Shown here piece after piece: positions 26,841 to 37,178 of a DNA stretch of 64,000 bases (position 1 is the stretch's first letter; each line of letters opens with the position of its first letter). The notes beneath the pieces were generated by a model, which saw nothing but the letters and a program-made list of their open reading frames with translations, searched no databases and was not told where the DNA came from. The stretch covers positions 525,501-589,500 of the forward strand of contig CANMMF010000001.1 in assembly GCA_947498985.1 (NCBI GenBank). Direction: 5' to 3'. This stretch comes from an uncultured Paracoccaceae bacterium (GTDB taxonomy: Bacteria; Pseudomonadota; Alphaproteobacteria; Rhodobacterales; Rhodobacteraceae). A program made the translations under genes and the position numbers.

Positions 26841-26864
26841 CGTAGGGTGGGTTTTTAACCCACC
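26841..26864. repeat. Short hairpin repeat, copy 1
   Basis: GGTGGGTT-TTT-AACCCACC, an 8-base stem with a 3-base loop, preceded by CGTAG. The minus-strand sequence at 57993-57970 is the same 24 bases with one difference in the loop. Both copies lie between convergent genes (here grpE and mutS). No clear T-run follows, so it may be a Rho-assisted or bidirectional terminator or a dispersed repeat. Confidence 0.75.
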
Positions 26865-26882
26865 ACACCTGACAGGCGGGGA

Positions 26883-29549
26883 TTACCCCGCCTTTTCCTT
26901 GACCAGCGCCTTCAAGTCGTAAAGCGCCTGCAACGCCTCCCGCGGTGTCATCTCGTCGGGCAAGAGATCGCCCAATCTCATCTCCACCTCCGACGGGCCT
27001 GCCTGGGCGCTTGCCAGCACCGGCGCTGTTGCCGCCGCGGAGAAAAGCGGCAGATCGTCGATCAGCGCCTTGGGGGAGGCGTTCTCCCGCTCGCCCTGTT
27101 CCAGCGCTTCCAGCACCGCGCGCGCCCGGGTGATCACCGCCTTGGGCAAACCTGCCAGTTGCGCAACCTGCACACCGTAAGACCGGTCCGCCGCGCCGTC
27201 ACGCACCTCGTGCAGGAAGATCACGTCACCTTCCCATTCCTTGACCGCCACCGTGGCATTGCGCACGCCGTCCAGCGTGCCCGCCAGCTGGGTCAATTCG
27301 TGGTAATGCGTGGCAAAAAGCCCGCGCACCCGGTTCACCGATTGCAGATGCTCCAATGTCGCCCAGGCGATGCTCAGCCCGTCATAGGTGGCGGTGCCGC
27401 GTCCGATCTCATCGAGGATCACCAGCGCGCGGTCATCGGCCTGGTTGAGGATGGCCGCGGTTTCGACCATCTCCACCATGAAGGTCGAGCGTCCCCGCGC
27501 CAGATCATCGGACGCGCCCACACGGCTGAAAATCTGGCTGACCACCCCGACATGTGCCGCGACCGCGGGCACAAAGCTGCCGATCTGCGCCAGCAGCGCG
27601 ATCAGCGCGTTCTGCCGCAGATAGGTCGATTTGCCCGCCATGTTCGGACCCGTCAGCAGGGTCACTGCCGCGCCGTCACCATTTGCTGTCAGCAGACAGT
27701 CATTGGCGATGAAAGGCTCTCCGGCCCTGGTCAGCGCCTCTTCGACCACCGGGTGCCGTCCGCTCTCGATCTCGAAGGCCCGGCTGTCATCGACTTTTGG
27801 CTCACACCAGTCTCGCGCGCGCGCCAGATCCCCCAGCGCCAGCGCCAGATCGATCTCCGCCAGCGCCAGCGAGGTGGTTGAAAGCTCCGCCGCGTTTGTC
27901 AGAATATCCGCTTTCAGCCTGTCATAGAGACGCTTTTCGATCTCCAGCGCCTCGTTTCCCGCGTTCAGGATACGGGTCTCAAGCTCCGAAAGCTGAACGG
28001 TGGTAAAGCGCACCTGGTTTGCCGTGGTTTGCCGGTGGATGAACCTCTCCGACAAGGCGTGCATCTTGTCGGCATGGGTCGCGGTGGTCTCGATGAAATA
28101 GCCCAACACGTTGTTATGTTTGATCTTCAGACTGGAAACACCGGTTTCCCGCGCATAGTCCGCCTGCAACCCGGCAATCACCCCGCGGCCTTCATCCCGC
28201 AAGGTTCGCGCTTCGTCGAGCGCGGCATCATGGCCCGGCGCGATGAACCCGCCATCGCGCACCATCAGCGGTGGCTCGGCCACAAGCGCGTCTTCCAGTC
28301 TTTGCAAGAGCGCGGCATGGCCGGTCAAGGGGGGTAGCGCGTCGGCCAGCAGACCGGGCAGATCTTCGGTCGCCAGCGCGTCGTGCAAAAGCGCGGCCTG
28401 CGCCAGAGTGTTCCTGATGGCGGCCAGATCGCGCGGACCCCCGCGGTCAAGCCCGAGCCTGCTCAGCGCGCGGTCCATGTCGGGCACCAGACGCAGCGCG
28501 TCGCGCAAATGCTGCGCGCGATGCGTGCCGACCCCCCACCGCACGGCGGCCAGCCGCTCGCGGATCGTTGCCAGATCGCGTGACGGCGAAGACACCCGCC
28601 GTTCCAGCAGGCGCCCGCCGCCCGCCGTGACCGTCCGATCAATCACCGACAACAGCGATCCCGCGCGCCCGCCATGCATCGCATGGGTCAGTTCCAGATT
28701 GCGCCGCGTCGCCGCGTCGATCTGCATGAGCCGGGACGTGGCGTCCTGCCGTGGCGGTTGCAGGATCGGCAACCGGCCTTTCTGCGTGATGTCGAGGTAA
28801 TCGACCAGGGCGCCCATCGCCGACAACTCCACCCGCTCGAAACTGCCGAACCCCGCCAGCGATTTGACCCCGAAGAGACGGCAAAGCCGGTCCTCCGCCC
28901 CGGTGCTGTCGAAGGAGGCGGCGGACAGCACGGTGGGATCGACGCCAAGATCCGACAGCACTGCACGCAATGTTTCGTCCACGGCGTCGGTGACCAGCAC
29001 TTCGGAGGGCGCCAGGCGCGCGATCTCGGCCCCGATCCGGGCCTGCGCCAGCGGCATCACGTGGAACGCGCCGGTGGAGATATCGCACCAGCTGAGCGCC
29101 CATGTGTCTCTGACACAGCCCAAAGCGGCCAGAAAATTGTGCCGTCGCGCGTCAAGCAAGGCGTCTTCGGTCAGCGTGCCGGGTGTCACGAGGCGCACCA
29201 CGTCGCGCTTGACCACCGATTTGTAGCCCCGCTTTTTCGCCTCTTCGGGGCTTTCCAGCTGCTCGCCCACCGCAACCCGAAAACCCTTGCGGATGAGCGT
29301 CAGAAGATACCCTTCGGCCGCGTGCACCGGGACGCCGCACATCGGGATATCGTCTCCTGCGTGTTTGCCGCGCTTGGTGAGCGCGATGTCCAGCGCCTCT
29401 GACGCGGCAACCGCGTCGTCAAAGAACATCTCGTAGAAATCACCCATCCGGTAGAACACAAGCGCATCGGGATATCTGGCCTTGATTTCCAGATATTGCG
29501 CCATCATGGGCGTCACAGCATCTTTATTAGCCTTTATCGCGCTCAACAC
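26883..29549 (-). CDS. mutS: DNA mismatch repair protein MutS
   Basis: 888 residues from a GTG at 29549; an internal methionine at residue 15 is an alternative start. The mismatch-recognition Phe-x-Glu region is YRMGDFYEMFFDDA near residues 33-46. The ATPase has Walker A GPNMAGKST around 633-641, VILDEIGRGTATYDG, and FATHYHELTQL. Recognises mismatches and recruits MutL. Convergent with grpE and divergent from maeB. Confidence 0.96.
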   Translation of the reverse strand: MLSAIKANKDAVTPMMAQYLEIKARYPDALVFYRMGDFYEMFFDDAVAASEALDIALTKRGKHAGDDIPMCGVPVHAAEGYLLTLIRKGFRVAVGEQLESPEEAKKRGYKSVVKRDVVRLVTPGTLTEDALLDARRHNFLAALGCVRDTWALSWCDISTGAFHVMPLAQARIGAEIARLAPSEVLVTDAVDETLRAVLSDLGVDPTVLSAASFDSTGAEDRLCRLFGVKSLAGFGSFERVELSAMGALVDYLDITQKGRLPILQPPRQDATSRLMQIDAATRRNLELTHAMHGGRAGSLLSVIDRTVTAGGGRLLERRVSSPSRDLATIRERLAAVRWGVGTHRAQHLRDALRLVPDMDRALSRLGLDRGGPRDLAAIRNTLAQAALLHDALATEDLPGLLADALPPLTGHAALLQRLEDALVAEPPLMVRDGGFIAPGHDAALDEARTLRDEGRGVIAGLQADYARETGVSSLKIKHNNVLGYFIETTATHADKMHALSERFIHRQTTANQVRFTTVQLSELETRILNAGNEALEIEKRLYDRLKADILTNAAELSTTSLALAEIDLALALGDLARARDWCEPKVDDSRAFEIESGRHPVVEEALTRAGEPFIANDCLLTANGDGAAVTLLTGPNMAGKSTYLRQNALIALLAQIGSFVPAVAAHVGVVSQIFSRVGASDDLARGRSTFMVEMVETAAILNQADDRALVILDEIGRGTATYDGLSIAWATLEHLQSVNRVRGLFATHYHELTQLAGTLDGVRNATVAVKEWEGDVIFLHEVRDGAADRSYGVQVAQLAGLPKAVITRARAVLEALEQGERENASPKALIDDLPLFSAAATAPVLASAQAGPSEVEMRLGDLLPDEMTPREALQALYDLKALVKEKAG

Positions 29550-29630
29550 CCTTCCCCCTTTGGGTTTGGCGTGACATTAAGGCCGTCGCAGGCGGGGCGA
29601 AACCCGCAAATCGCGAGGATCGGGGGGCCC

Positions 29631-31886
29631 ATGTCCAGACTGAAATTCACCCGGGAAGAGGCGCTGGCCTTTCACCTCGAACCCACGCCCGGCAAGTGGG
29701 AGGTGAACGCCACCGTCCCGATGACGACGCAGCGCGATCTGAGCCTGGCCTATTCGCCCGGCGTCGCCGTGCCCTGCGAGGATATCGCGGAAAATCCGGA
29801 GCTTGCCTATGATTACACCAACAAGGGCAACCTCGTGGCGGTGATCTCCAACGGCACCGCGGTGCTTGGTCTGGGCAATCTGGGCGCGCTGGGTTCCAAA
29901 CCGGTGATGGAGGGCAAATCGGTGCTCTTCAAGCGGTTCGCGGATGTGAACTCCATCGATATCGAGCTTGATACCGAAGACCCCGACGCGTTCATCCAGG
30001 CGGTCAGGCTGATGGGCCCCACATTCGGCGGCATCAACCTCGAGGATATCAAGGCGCCGGAATGTTTCATCATCGAGCAGACGCTCAAGGAACAGATGGA
30101 CATCCCGGTCTTTCACGACGACCAGCACGGCACCGCGGTGATCTGTGCGGCGGGGCTGATCAATGCGCTGCATATCTCGGGCAAGCAGATCGAGGATGTG
30201 AAGATTGTGCTCAACGGCGCAGGGGCGGCGGGCATTGCCTGTATCGAGCTGCTGAAATCCATGGGCGCGCGGCACGAAAACTGCATCACCTGCGACACCA
30301 AGGGAGTGATCTACCAGGGCCGCACCGAGGGCATGAACCAATGGAAATCGGCGCACGCGGTCAAGACCGGGATGCGCAGCCTCGAAGAGGCGATGGTGGG
30401 CGCGGATGTGTTTCTGGGTGTGTCGGCGAAAGGCGCCGTGACACCTGCGATGGTCGAGAGCATGGCCGACAATCCGGTGATCTTCGCCATGGCCAACCCC
30501 GATCCCGAGATCACGCCCGAAGAGGCGCATGAGGTGCGGCGCGATGCCATCGTGGCCACCGGGCGCAGCGATTATCCCAATCAGGTCAACAACGTGCTGG
30601 GGTTCCCCTATCTCTTTCGCGGCGCGCTCGACATCCACGCCCGCGCGATCAACGACGAAATGAAGATCGCCTGCGCCGAGGCGCTGGCGGAGCTGGCGCG
30701 CGAGGACGTGCCCGACGAGGTGGCGCTGGCCTATGGCAAGAGCCTCAGTTTCGGGCGCGACTACATCATTCCCACGCCGTTCGATCCGCGCCTCATCCAC
30801 CGCATTCCGCCTGCGGTGGCGCGTGCGGGCATGGATACCGGTGCAGCACGCCGGCCCATCGTCGACATGGACGCCTATGAGTTGGGTCTGCGCAGCCGCA
30901 TGGATCCGACGGCGAGCATCCTGCGTTCGATCAACGCGCGCGCCCGGTCGGCGCAGGCACGGATGATCTTTGCCGAAGGCGACGACCCGCGTGTGTTGCG
31001 CGCGGCGGCCATGTACCAGCGCGCCGGGCTCGGCAAGGCGCTGGTGGTCGGGCGCGAGGCGGACGTGAAGGCCAAGCTCGAAGCGGCGGGCCTTGCCGAT
31101 GCGGTGCGCGAGATCGAAGTGGTGAACGCCGCCAACACCCGTCATCTGGATACCTACAAGGAGTTCCTCTACCAGCGTCTGCAGCGCAAGGGCATGGACC
31201 AGACCGATATCCACCGGCTGGCCGCGCGCGACCGGCATGTATTTTCCTCGCTGATGCTGGAACACGGGCATGGCGACGGGCTGATCACCGGGGCCACCCG
31301 GAAATCCGCGCATGTGATGGAGCTGATCAACCACGTGTTCGATGCCGGTCCCGGCGATGGGGCGGCGGGGGTCACCGCGCTGCTGCACAAGGGCCGGATC
31401 GTGCTGATCTCCGACACGCTGGTGCATGAATGGCCCGATGAACAGGATCTGGCCAATATCGCAGAGCGTGCGGCCGGGGTTGCGCGGCATCTGGGGCTCG
31501 AGCCGCGCGTGGCGTTTGTGAGCTTTTCGACCTTCGGCTATCCCGTCTCCGAGCGCGCCGAAAAGATGCATATCGCCCCGCGGGTGCTGGACGCACGCGG
31601 CGTCAGCTTTGAATACGAAGGCGAGATGACGGTGGATGTGGCGCTGAACCCGCGTGTGCAGGAAACCTATCCGTTCCAGCGCCTGACCGGCCCGGCGAAT
31701 ATCCTTGTCGTGCCCGCGCGGCATTCGGCCTCGATCTCGGTCAAGCTGATGCAGGAGATGGGCGGCGCCACGGTGATCGGCCCGATCCTGACCGGTGTCG
31801 ACAAGTCGATCCAGATCTGCTCGACCGGGATGACCGCAAACGATATCCTCAACATGGCGGTTCTGGCGGCCTGCAAGGTGGGCTGA
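29631..31886 (+). CDS. maeB: NADP-dependent malic enzyme with C-terminal phosphotransacetylase-like domain
   Basis: 751 residues from the ATG at 29631. The N-terminal malic enzyme part (about 1-430) has SLAYSPGVAVPCEDI, GLGNLGALGSKPVMEGK and the NADP-binding LNGAGAAGIACIELL. The C-terminal part (about 450-750) resembles phosphate acetyltransferase, which in this family binds acetyl-CoA as an allosteric domain and usually has no transferase activity. Oxidative decarboxylation of malate to pyruvate with NADPH production. The longer in-frame start at 29496 overlaps divergent mutS. Confidence 0.95.
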   Translation: MSRLKFTREEALAFHLEPTPGKWEVNATVPMTTQRDLSLAYSPGVAVPCEDIAENPELAYDYTNKGNLVAVISNGTAVLGLGNLGALGSKPVMEGKSVLFKRFADVNSIDIELDTEDPDAFIQAVRLMGPTFGGINLEDIKAPECFIIEQTLKEQMDIPVFHDDQHGTAVICAAGLINALHISGKQIEDVKIVLNGAGAAGIACIELLKSMGARHENCITCDTKGVIYQGRTEGMNQWKSAHAVKTGMRSLEEAMVGADVFLGVSAKGAVTPAMVESMADNPVIFAMANPDPEITPEEAHEVRRDAIVATGRSDYPNQVNNVLGFPYLFRGALDIHARAINDEMKIACAEALAELAREDVPDEVALAYGKSLSFGRDYIIPTPFDPRLIHRIPPAVARAGMDTGAARRPIVDMDAYELGLRSRMDPTASILRSINARARSAQARMIFAEGDDPRVLRAAAMYQRAGLGKALVVGREADVKAKLEAAGLADAVREIEVVNAANTRHLDTYKEFLYQRLQRKGMDQTDIHRLAARDRHVFSSLMLEHGHGDGLITGATRKSAHVMELINHVFDAGPGDGAAGVTALLHKGRIVLISDTLVHEWPDEQDLANIAERAAGVARHLGLEPRVAFVSFSTFGYPVSERAEKMHIAPRVLDARGVSFEYEGEMTVDVALNPRVQETYPFQRLTGPANILVVPARHSASISVKLMQEMGGATVIGPILTGVDKSIQICSTGMTANDILNMAVLAACKVG

Positions 31887-31904
31887 GACAGGCGGGAGGG
31901 GCTC

Positions 31905-32783
31905 ATGACGATCTACAATCTCGGGTCGATCAATGCGGATCTCTTCTACCGCGTGCCGCATCTGCCCCAGGCCGGGGAAACGCTGGCCGCGACGTCCCAT
32001 GAGCGCGGTCTCGGCGGCAAGGGGGCGAATATGTCGGTTGCCGCGGCGCGGGCGGGCAGCCATGTGATCCATATCGGCGCTGTGGGCGAAGACGGGCGCT
32101 GGGCGATCCAGCGGCTTCTGGAATACGGCGTCGACACGCGGCACATCACGCTTTCCACCGAGGTGACAGGGCACGCGATTATCGCTGTCGACGATGCGGG
32201 CGAAAACGCGATCCTGCTGCATCCCGGGGCAAATCGGGCCTTGTCAGAGACGGATATCGCTCTGGCGCTGGACTCCGCCGGATCCGAAGACAGCTTTCTG
32301 TTTCAGAACGAAACCAACGCGCAGCGCGACGCGGCGGAATTTGCCTCGGCCAGGGGCATGCGCGTGATCCACGCCGCCGCCCCGTTCGATGCGGACGCGG
32401 TCAGGGCGGTTTTGCCCTTGCTCGACCTGTTGGTGCTGAACGCGGTCGAGGCCGCGCAACTGCGCGACGCGACCGGGCAGGCGCCCGGGGAATTGCCGGT
32501 GCGCGACGTTGTCGTGACGCTGGGCGGGGACGGGTGCCGTTGGTACAACACCGATCTGGGCGAGGTGCAGGAGTTTCCCGCGCTGCCAGTGACACCTGTC
32601 GACACCACCGGCGCCGGTGACACCTTCACCGGCTATCTGGCCGCCGGTCTGGATCGCGGCATGCCCATGGCGCAGGCCATCACGCTTGCCGGCAAGGCCG
32701 CGGCGATCATGGTCACGCGTCACGGCACCGCCGATGTGATCCCCGATCTCAAGGATGTGCAGGACTTCACGTTTGAGCCCTGA
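31905..32783 (+). CDS. PfkB family carbohydrate kinase (ribokinase-like)
   Basis: 292 residues. PfkB signatures: N-terminal NLGSINADLFYRV, GGKGANMSVAAARAG, and the C-terminal anion hole and catalytic Asp motif DTTGAGDTFTGYLAAGL. Ribokinase is the closest guess, but no ribose transport or rbs genes are nearby, so the sugar or nucleoside substrate is open. Begins 18 bases after maeB and ends three bases from convergent msrA. Confidence 0.88.
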   Translation: MTIYNLGSINADLFYRVPHLPQAGETLAATSHERGLGGKGANMSVAAARAGSHVIHIGAVGEDGRWAIQRLLEYGVDTRHITLSTEVTGHAIIAVDDAGENAILLHPGANRALSETDIALALDSAGSEDSFLFQNETNAQRDAAEFASARGMRVIHAAAPFDADAVRAVLPLLDLLVLNAVEAAQLRDATGQAPGELPVRDVVVTLGGDGCRWYNTDLGEVQEFPALPVTPVDTTGAGDTFTGYLAAGLDRGMPMAQAITLAGKAAAIMVTRHGTADVIPDLKDVQDFTFEP

Positions 32784-32786
32784 AGG

Positions 32787-33431
32787 TCAGTTCACAAACG
32801 GCGCGTCATTGCCCCAAAGCGCCTTGATGCGCGCGTCGCGGCCACAGCCCTTGCGGTAGCGCTTATAGGCTTCGCTTTGCTTGATCGCTCCGAACCGGGT
32901 GATGACGCGGTTGCTGCCCTTGTAGTAATCCTGATGATACTCTTCGGCGAGATAGAAGGTCTTGGCAGGCAGGATCGGGGTCACGATCTTCTGACCAAGT
33001 TCGGCCTCCGCGGCGGCCTTGGCGGCCTCTGCCGCGCGCTTTTCCGCAGCGTTAGAGACAAATATCGCCGTCCGGTAGCTTGGGCCGCGGTCGCAGAACT
33101 GACCACCGGCATCGGTCGGATCGACCGAGCGGAAGAAGAGATCGAGCAGCCTGCGCGCGTCGATCCGACCCGGATCGTAGCTGATCCTGACCGCCTCGAA
33201 ATGCCCGGTGCCGCCGCGGGTGACGGAGCGGTAGGTCGGATTCTGAGTCTTGCCGCCGGTGTAGCCGGAGACCACGTCACGCACGCCGCGCACCTTTTCG
33301 AAATCGGCCTCGACACACCAGAAACAGCCACCCGCCACCACAAGCTCCGCCGCCAAGGCGCGTGGGGCCTGCAGGATCAGGCCAAGGCCGAGAAGCAAGC
33401 CGAAAGACATCGAATGCAACAGTCGCAACAT
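32787..33431 (-). CDS. msrA: Exported peptide methionine sulfoxide reductase MsrA
   Basis: 214 residues from the ATG at 33431, which has GGAGAG at the right distance; a start at 33485 would place a basic stretch before the signal and lacks such a site. A signal peptide (residues 1-28, ending in RALAA) is followed immediately by the catalytic GGCFWCVE. A C-terminal Cys in KGCGRD may be the resolving cysteine. Reduces methionine-S-sulfoxide, here probably in the periplasm. No msrB is adjacent. Confidence 0.92.
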   Translation of the reverse strand: MLRLLHSMSFGLLLGLGLILQAPRALAAELVVAGGCFWCVEADFEKVRGVRDVVSGYTGGKTQNPTYRSVTRGGTGHFEAVRISYDPGRIDARRLLDLFFRSVDPTDAGGQFCDRGPSYRTAIFVSNAAEKRAAEAAKAAAEAELGQKIVTPILPAKTFYLAEEYHQDYYKGSNRVITRFGAIKQSEAYKRYRKGCGRDARIKALWGNDAPFVN

Positions 33432-33600
33432 GAAAACTCTCCTTTTGAGCCACCCTGACCGGAAAGCCGGCAGCGCACGAATCACGGGGGCGTGAGGTCA
33501 CGGCGGTTTGACCCGATTGTAATGCGCAACTCGGGCGGTTTGGGAAAAAGGGACGCTTTTCCCCTGTGATGGGCGGCGGCGCGGGCCCAGATTGACTCGC

Positions 33601-34044
33601 ATGAAACGACGCGAATTCCTGAACCTCACCGCGGGCAGCGCGATTGCGATTGCCGCGCCGCTGCCCCGCATCACCGCTGCGGCCCCCGTCGCTGCGGCTC
33701 CGAAACATCTCTCCGTCTGGGCGACCGCCATGGCGCGGGCGGGCAATCCGGTATCCCCGGATCTGCTGAATTCCGCGCTCAAGGTGACACCGGCGCAGGC
33801 GACCGCCCTGATGAACCGGCTTGTGGCCAAAGGCGTTGTCGCCGCACCAAACGCCTCCGGTGTGGCAAAGGCCGTGACGCCCGGATTGCCCGGTCGCACG
33901 GCACCAAGGTCGGACATGGGCCGTCATATCCGCAAATGTCTGGAGCAGGTCGGCAAGGATCTGACCCGCGAGACAGAGCCTGACCCGCCGGAACTGGCGG
34001 AAAACCGCCCGCCCAAGAACCCGGAAAGACTCAGGAAAGTCTGA
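33601..34044 (+). CDS. Exported protein of unknown function with a winged-helix-like segment
   Basis: 147 residues from the ATG at 33601; a TTG nine bases earlier is in frame. The N-terminus KRREFLNLTAGSAIAIAAP looks like a Tat signal (twin arginine, then a mildly hydrophobic segment). Residues about 50-85 (SPDLLNSALKVTPAQATALM and following) read like a helix-turn-helix or winged-helix fold, odd for an exported protein. The tail is charged and proline-rich. I do not recognise a family. Divergent from msrA, upstream of a phosphatase. Confidence 0.65.
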   Translation: MKRREFLNLTAGSAIAIAAPLPRITAAAPVAAAPKHLSVWATAMARAGNPVSPDLLNSALKVTPAQATALMNRLVAKGVVAAPNASGVAKAVTPGLPGRTAPRSDMGRHIRKCLEQVGKDLTRETEPDPPELAENRPPKNPERLRKV

Positions 34045-34137
34045 GACGTGCCCGGAAGACGGGGGCTTTTCGCCGATAACGGGCATGCGCACCGGCAGGC
34101 TCTTGCCAAGTGGACTCGTGGCGCGAAAATTGGAGCC

Positions 34138-34896
34138 ATGTTTCGCAAGATATCCTCCCGCGCTCCCGGCCAGGCCATAGCCTATGCCGCGTCCGACATC
34201 ACCCCGGATGAATCGTTCTGGGCGGTGGGGGATATCCACGGTCGGGTGGATCTTCTGCTGGCGATCGAAAAGATCATGCTGGCCGAAGCGCCCGGGCTGC
34301 GCGCGGTGTTTGTGGGCGATTACATCGACCGCGGCGATCACAGCGCCGACGTGCTGCGGCTTCTGGCGTCGGGTGGCGAAGACGGGCCGCAGCCGATCAC
34401 CTGCCTGATGGGCAATCACGAGGCGATGCTGCTCGACTTCATCGACGCGCCGGACACCGCCGGGCCAATCTGGCTGCGAAATGGCGGGTTGCAGACGCTG
34501 ACGAGCTTTGGCCTGCCGGGTCTTGCCTCCACCGCAGGGCCGGAAGCGATGTTCGAGACGCGCGACGCGCTTCTGGCCGAAATGGGCACGGAGCTGGTGG
34601 CGTGGCTGCGCGCGCGCCCGCTGACCTGGCAAAGCGGCAACGTGCTCGCATTGCATGCCGGGGTCGACCCGTCCCGCAGCCTGCAGGATCAGTCACGGCG
34701 GGCGCTGCTTTACGGGCACCCGGCCTTCGGGCGGCATTTGCGGTCGGACGGGATGTGGATCCTGCACGGTCACACGATCACCCGGGAGCCCGCGGCGCGG
34801 GACGGTCGCATCTCTGTCGATACCGGGGCCTATGCAACCGGGCATTTGACGGCGGCTTTGGTCACCGGCGACGGGGTGCGGTTCTTTTCAACCTGA
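34138..34896 (+). CDS. PPP-type metallophosphoesterase (serine/threonine phosphatase family)
   Basis: 252 residues from the ATG at 34138. Metal-binding motifs in order: GDIHG, GDYIDRG, GNHE, then LHAGVD and GHT, the pattern of PPP phosphatases and related diadenosine tetraphosphatases. The substrate is not predictable. The start is preceded by GGAG. The frame is open upstream to 34048, but there is no conserved sequence there. Confidence 0.9.
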   Translation: MFRKISSRAPGQAIAYAASDITPDESFWAVGDIHGRVDLLLAIEKIMLAEAPGLRAVFVGDYIDRGDHSADVLRLLASGGEDGPQPITCLMGNHEAMLLDFIDAPDTAGPIWLRNGGLQTLTSFGLPGLASTAGPEAMFETRDALLAEMGTELVAWLRARPLTWQSGNVLALHAGVDPSRSLQDQSRRALLYGHPAFGRHLRSDGMWILHGHTITREPAARDGRISVDTGAYATGHLTAALVTGDGVRFFST

Positions 34897-34926
34897 CTGT
34901 CGTCTCGCCTGCGGCGAGCCGATCCG

Positions 34927-34966
34927 CGCGCGCCAGAGGCGCGCGGGCGAGGGGCGCTGCCCCTCG
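34927..34966. repeat. Tandem pair of GC-rich hairpins
   Basis: Two perfect hairpins in series: CGCGCGCC-AGA-GGCGCGCG (34927-34945) and CGAGGGGC-GCT-GCCCCTCG (34948-34966), each with an 8-base stem and a 3-base loop. They lie between convergent genes (phosphatase and argG) and are followed by CTCCCCGGGATGTTTCCGGC. This resembles an intergenic repeat I associate with Rhodobacterales genomes. No T-run. Confidence 0.65.
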
Positions 34967-35053
34967 CGCTCCCCGGGATGTTTCCGGCCCAAAGAAACCG
35001 CAGGGTCGCGGATTTTCAGAGTGGGGCTCTGCGGCCCTAAGGGATCAAAGATG

Positions 35054-36277
<1,224 letters not shown>

Positions 36278-36401
36278 GTGAATTTCCCCTCATCTGTCGC
36301 GCGGCGGAGTAGCGGGTTTTCCCGGCTGCCGCAAGGATCGGCATTTGACCTGAGGGGTCAGCGTGATAGCAGGGCGGCAGCGATATGACGGGAGCGCGGC
36401 G

Positions 36402-37142
36402 ATGAAAGGCTGGGAGATCTTCGTGCATTCGGTGCGGCTGGTGCTGCGAAACCTGGATGCGGCCTTCAAGGTGTCGGCGGTGCTCTACCTCGTGCAGGTC
36501 GCCAGTGCGCTGTCGCTCTATTTCAACCCGCCGCCGGATTTCGCCGGTGGCGAGGTGCCGACCAGTCTGGACGGCGTGGCCCAGAACTTTTTCCTGGGCC
36601 TTCTTGCGGTCATCGCCAGTCTCTGGATCGCCGTGGCCTGGCATCGCTATGTGCTGGCTGAGGAGCATCCCCAGGGCTGGGTGCCGCGCTGGCACGGGTC
36701 GAACATGCTGAGCTATCTTGGCCGGTCGATCCTGATTGCGATCATCGTGGTGCTGGGTGTAACCGTGGCAGCCTTGCCGGTGGGTTTGCTGGCGGCGATG
36801 TTGCCGGGATTGGCGGGGCTGATCGCCTTTGCGTTGATCGGCTTTGCCGGGTATCTGTTTTTCCGGCTCGGCGTCATGCTGCCTGCCGCAGCGGTTGGGC
36901 GTCCGATCAAGTTGGGAGAAGCCTGGGAAGCCACCAAGGCCGATCCCGGCGCGATCTTCGTGCTGGCCCTGATCGTGATCGGGACCAGCCTTCTGATCCA
37001 GCTGCCATCGCTTGTGGGCGGCAGCGGCACCATCATCGATCTGGTCTATCGCCTTGTCACCGGCTGGTTCGCGACGATCATCGGCATCTCGGTTCTGACC
37101 ACGCTTTACGGTCATTACGTCGAAGGCCGCCCGATCGACTGA
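36402..37142 (+). CDS. Multi-spanning membrane protein of unknown function
   Basis: 246 residues from the ATG at 36402, with GGGAG about eight bases upstream; a GTG at 36363 is in frame but weaker. About five to six hydrophobic segments, the first after an amphipathic start (IFVHSVRLVLRNLDAAFKVS), others around FFLGLLAVIASLWIAVAW and SILIAIIVVLGVTVAALPVG. I see no transporter signature. Similar proteins in relatives are annotated only as membrane proteins. Ends 36 bases before ilvA. Confidence 0.75.
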   Translation: MKGWEIFVHSVRLVLRNLDAAFKVSAVLYLVQVASALSLYFNPPPDFAGGEVPTSLDGVAQNFFLGLLAVIASLWIAVAWHRYVLAEEHPQGWVPRWHGSNMLSYLGRSILIAIIVVLGVTVAALPVGLLAAMLPGLAGLIAFALIGFAGYLFFRLGVMLPAAAVGRPIKLGEAWEATKADPGAIFVLALIVIGTSLLIQLPSLVGGSGTIIDLVYRLVTGWFATIIGISVLTTLYGHYVEGRPID

Positions 37143-37178
37143 CTTGCGCCACAGCGCGCGGTGCGGCACTGCTTTGGG

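Noticed and set aside
29577-32222. 881-codon open frame on the minus strand opposite maeB and the PfkB kinase gene
   Set aside because: No family resemblance. Its length is a by-product of G/C-rich third positions in the sense genes, which remove stops in one antisense frame.
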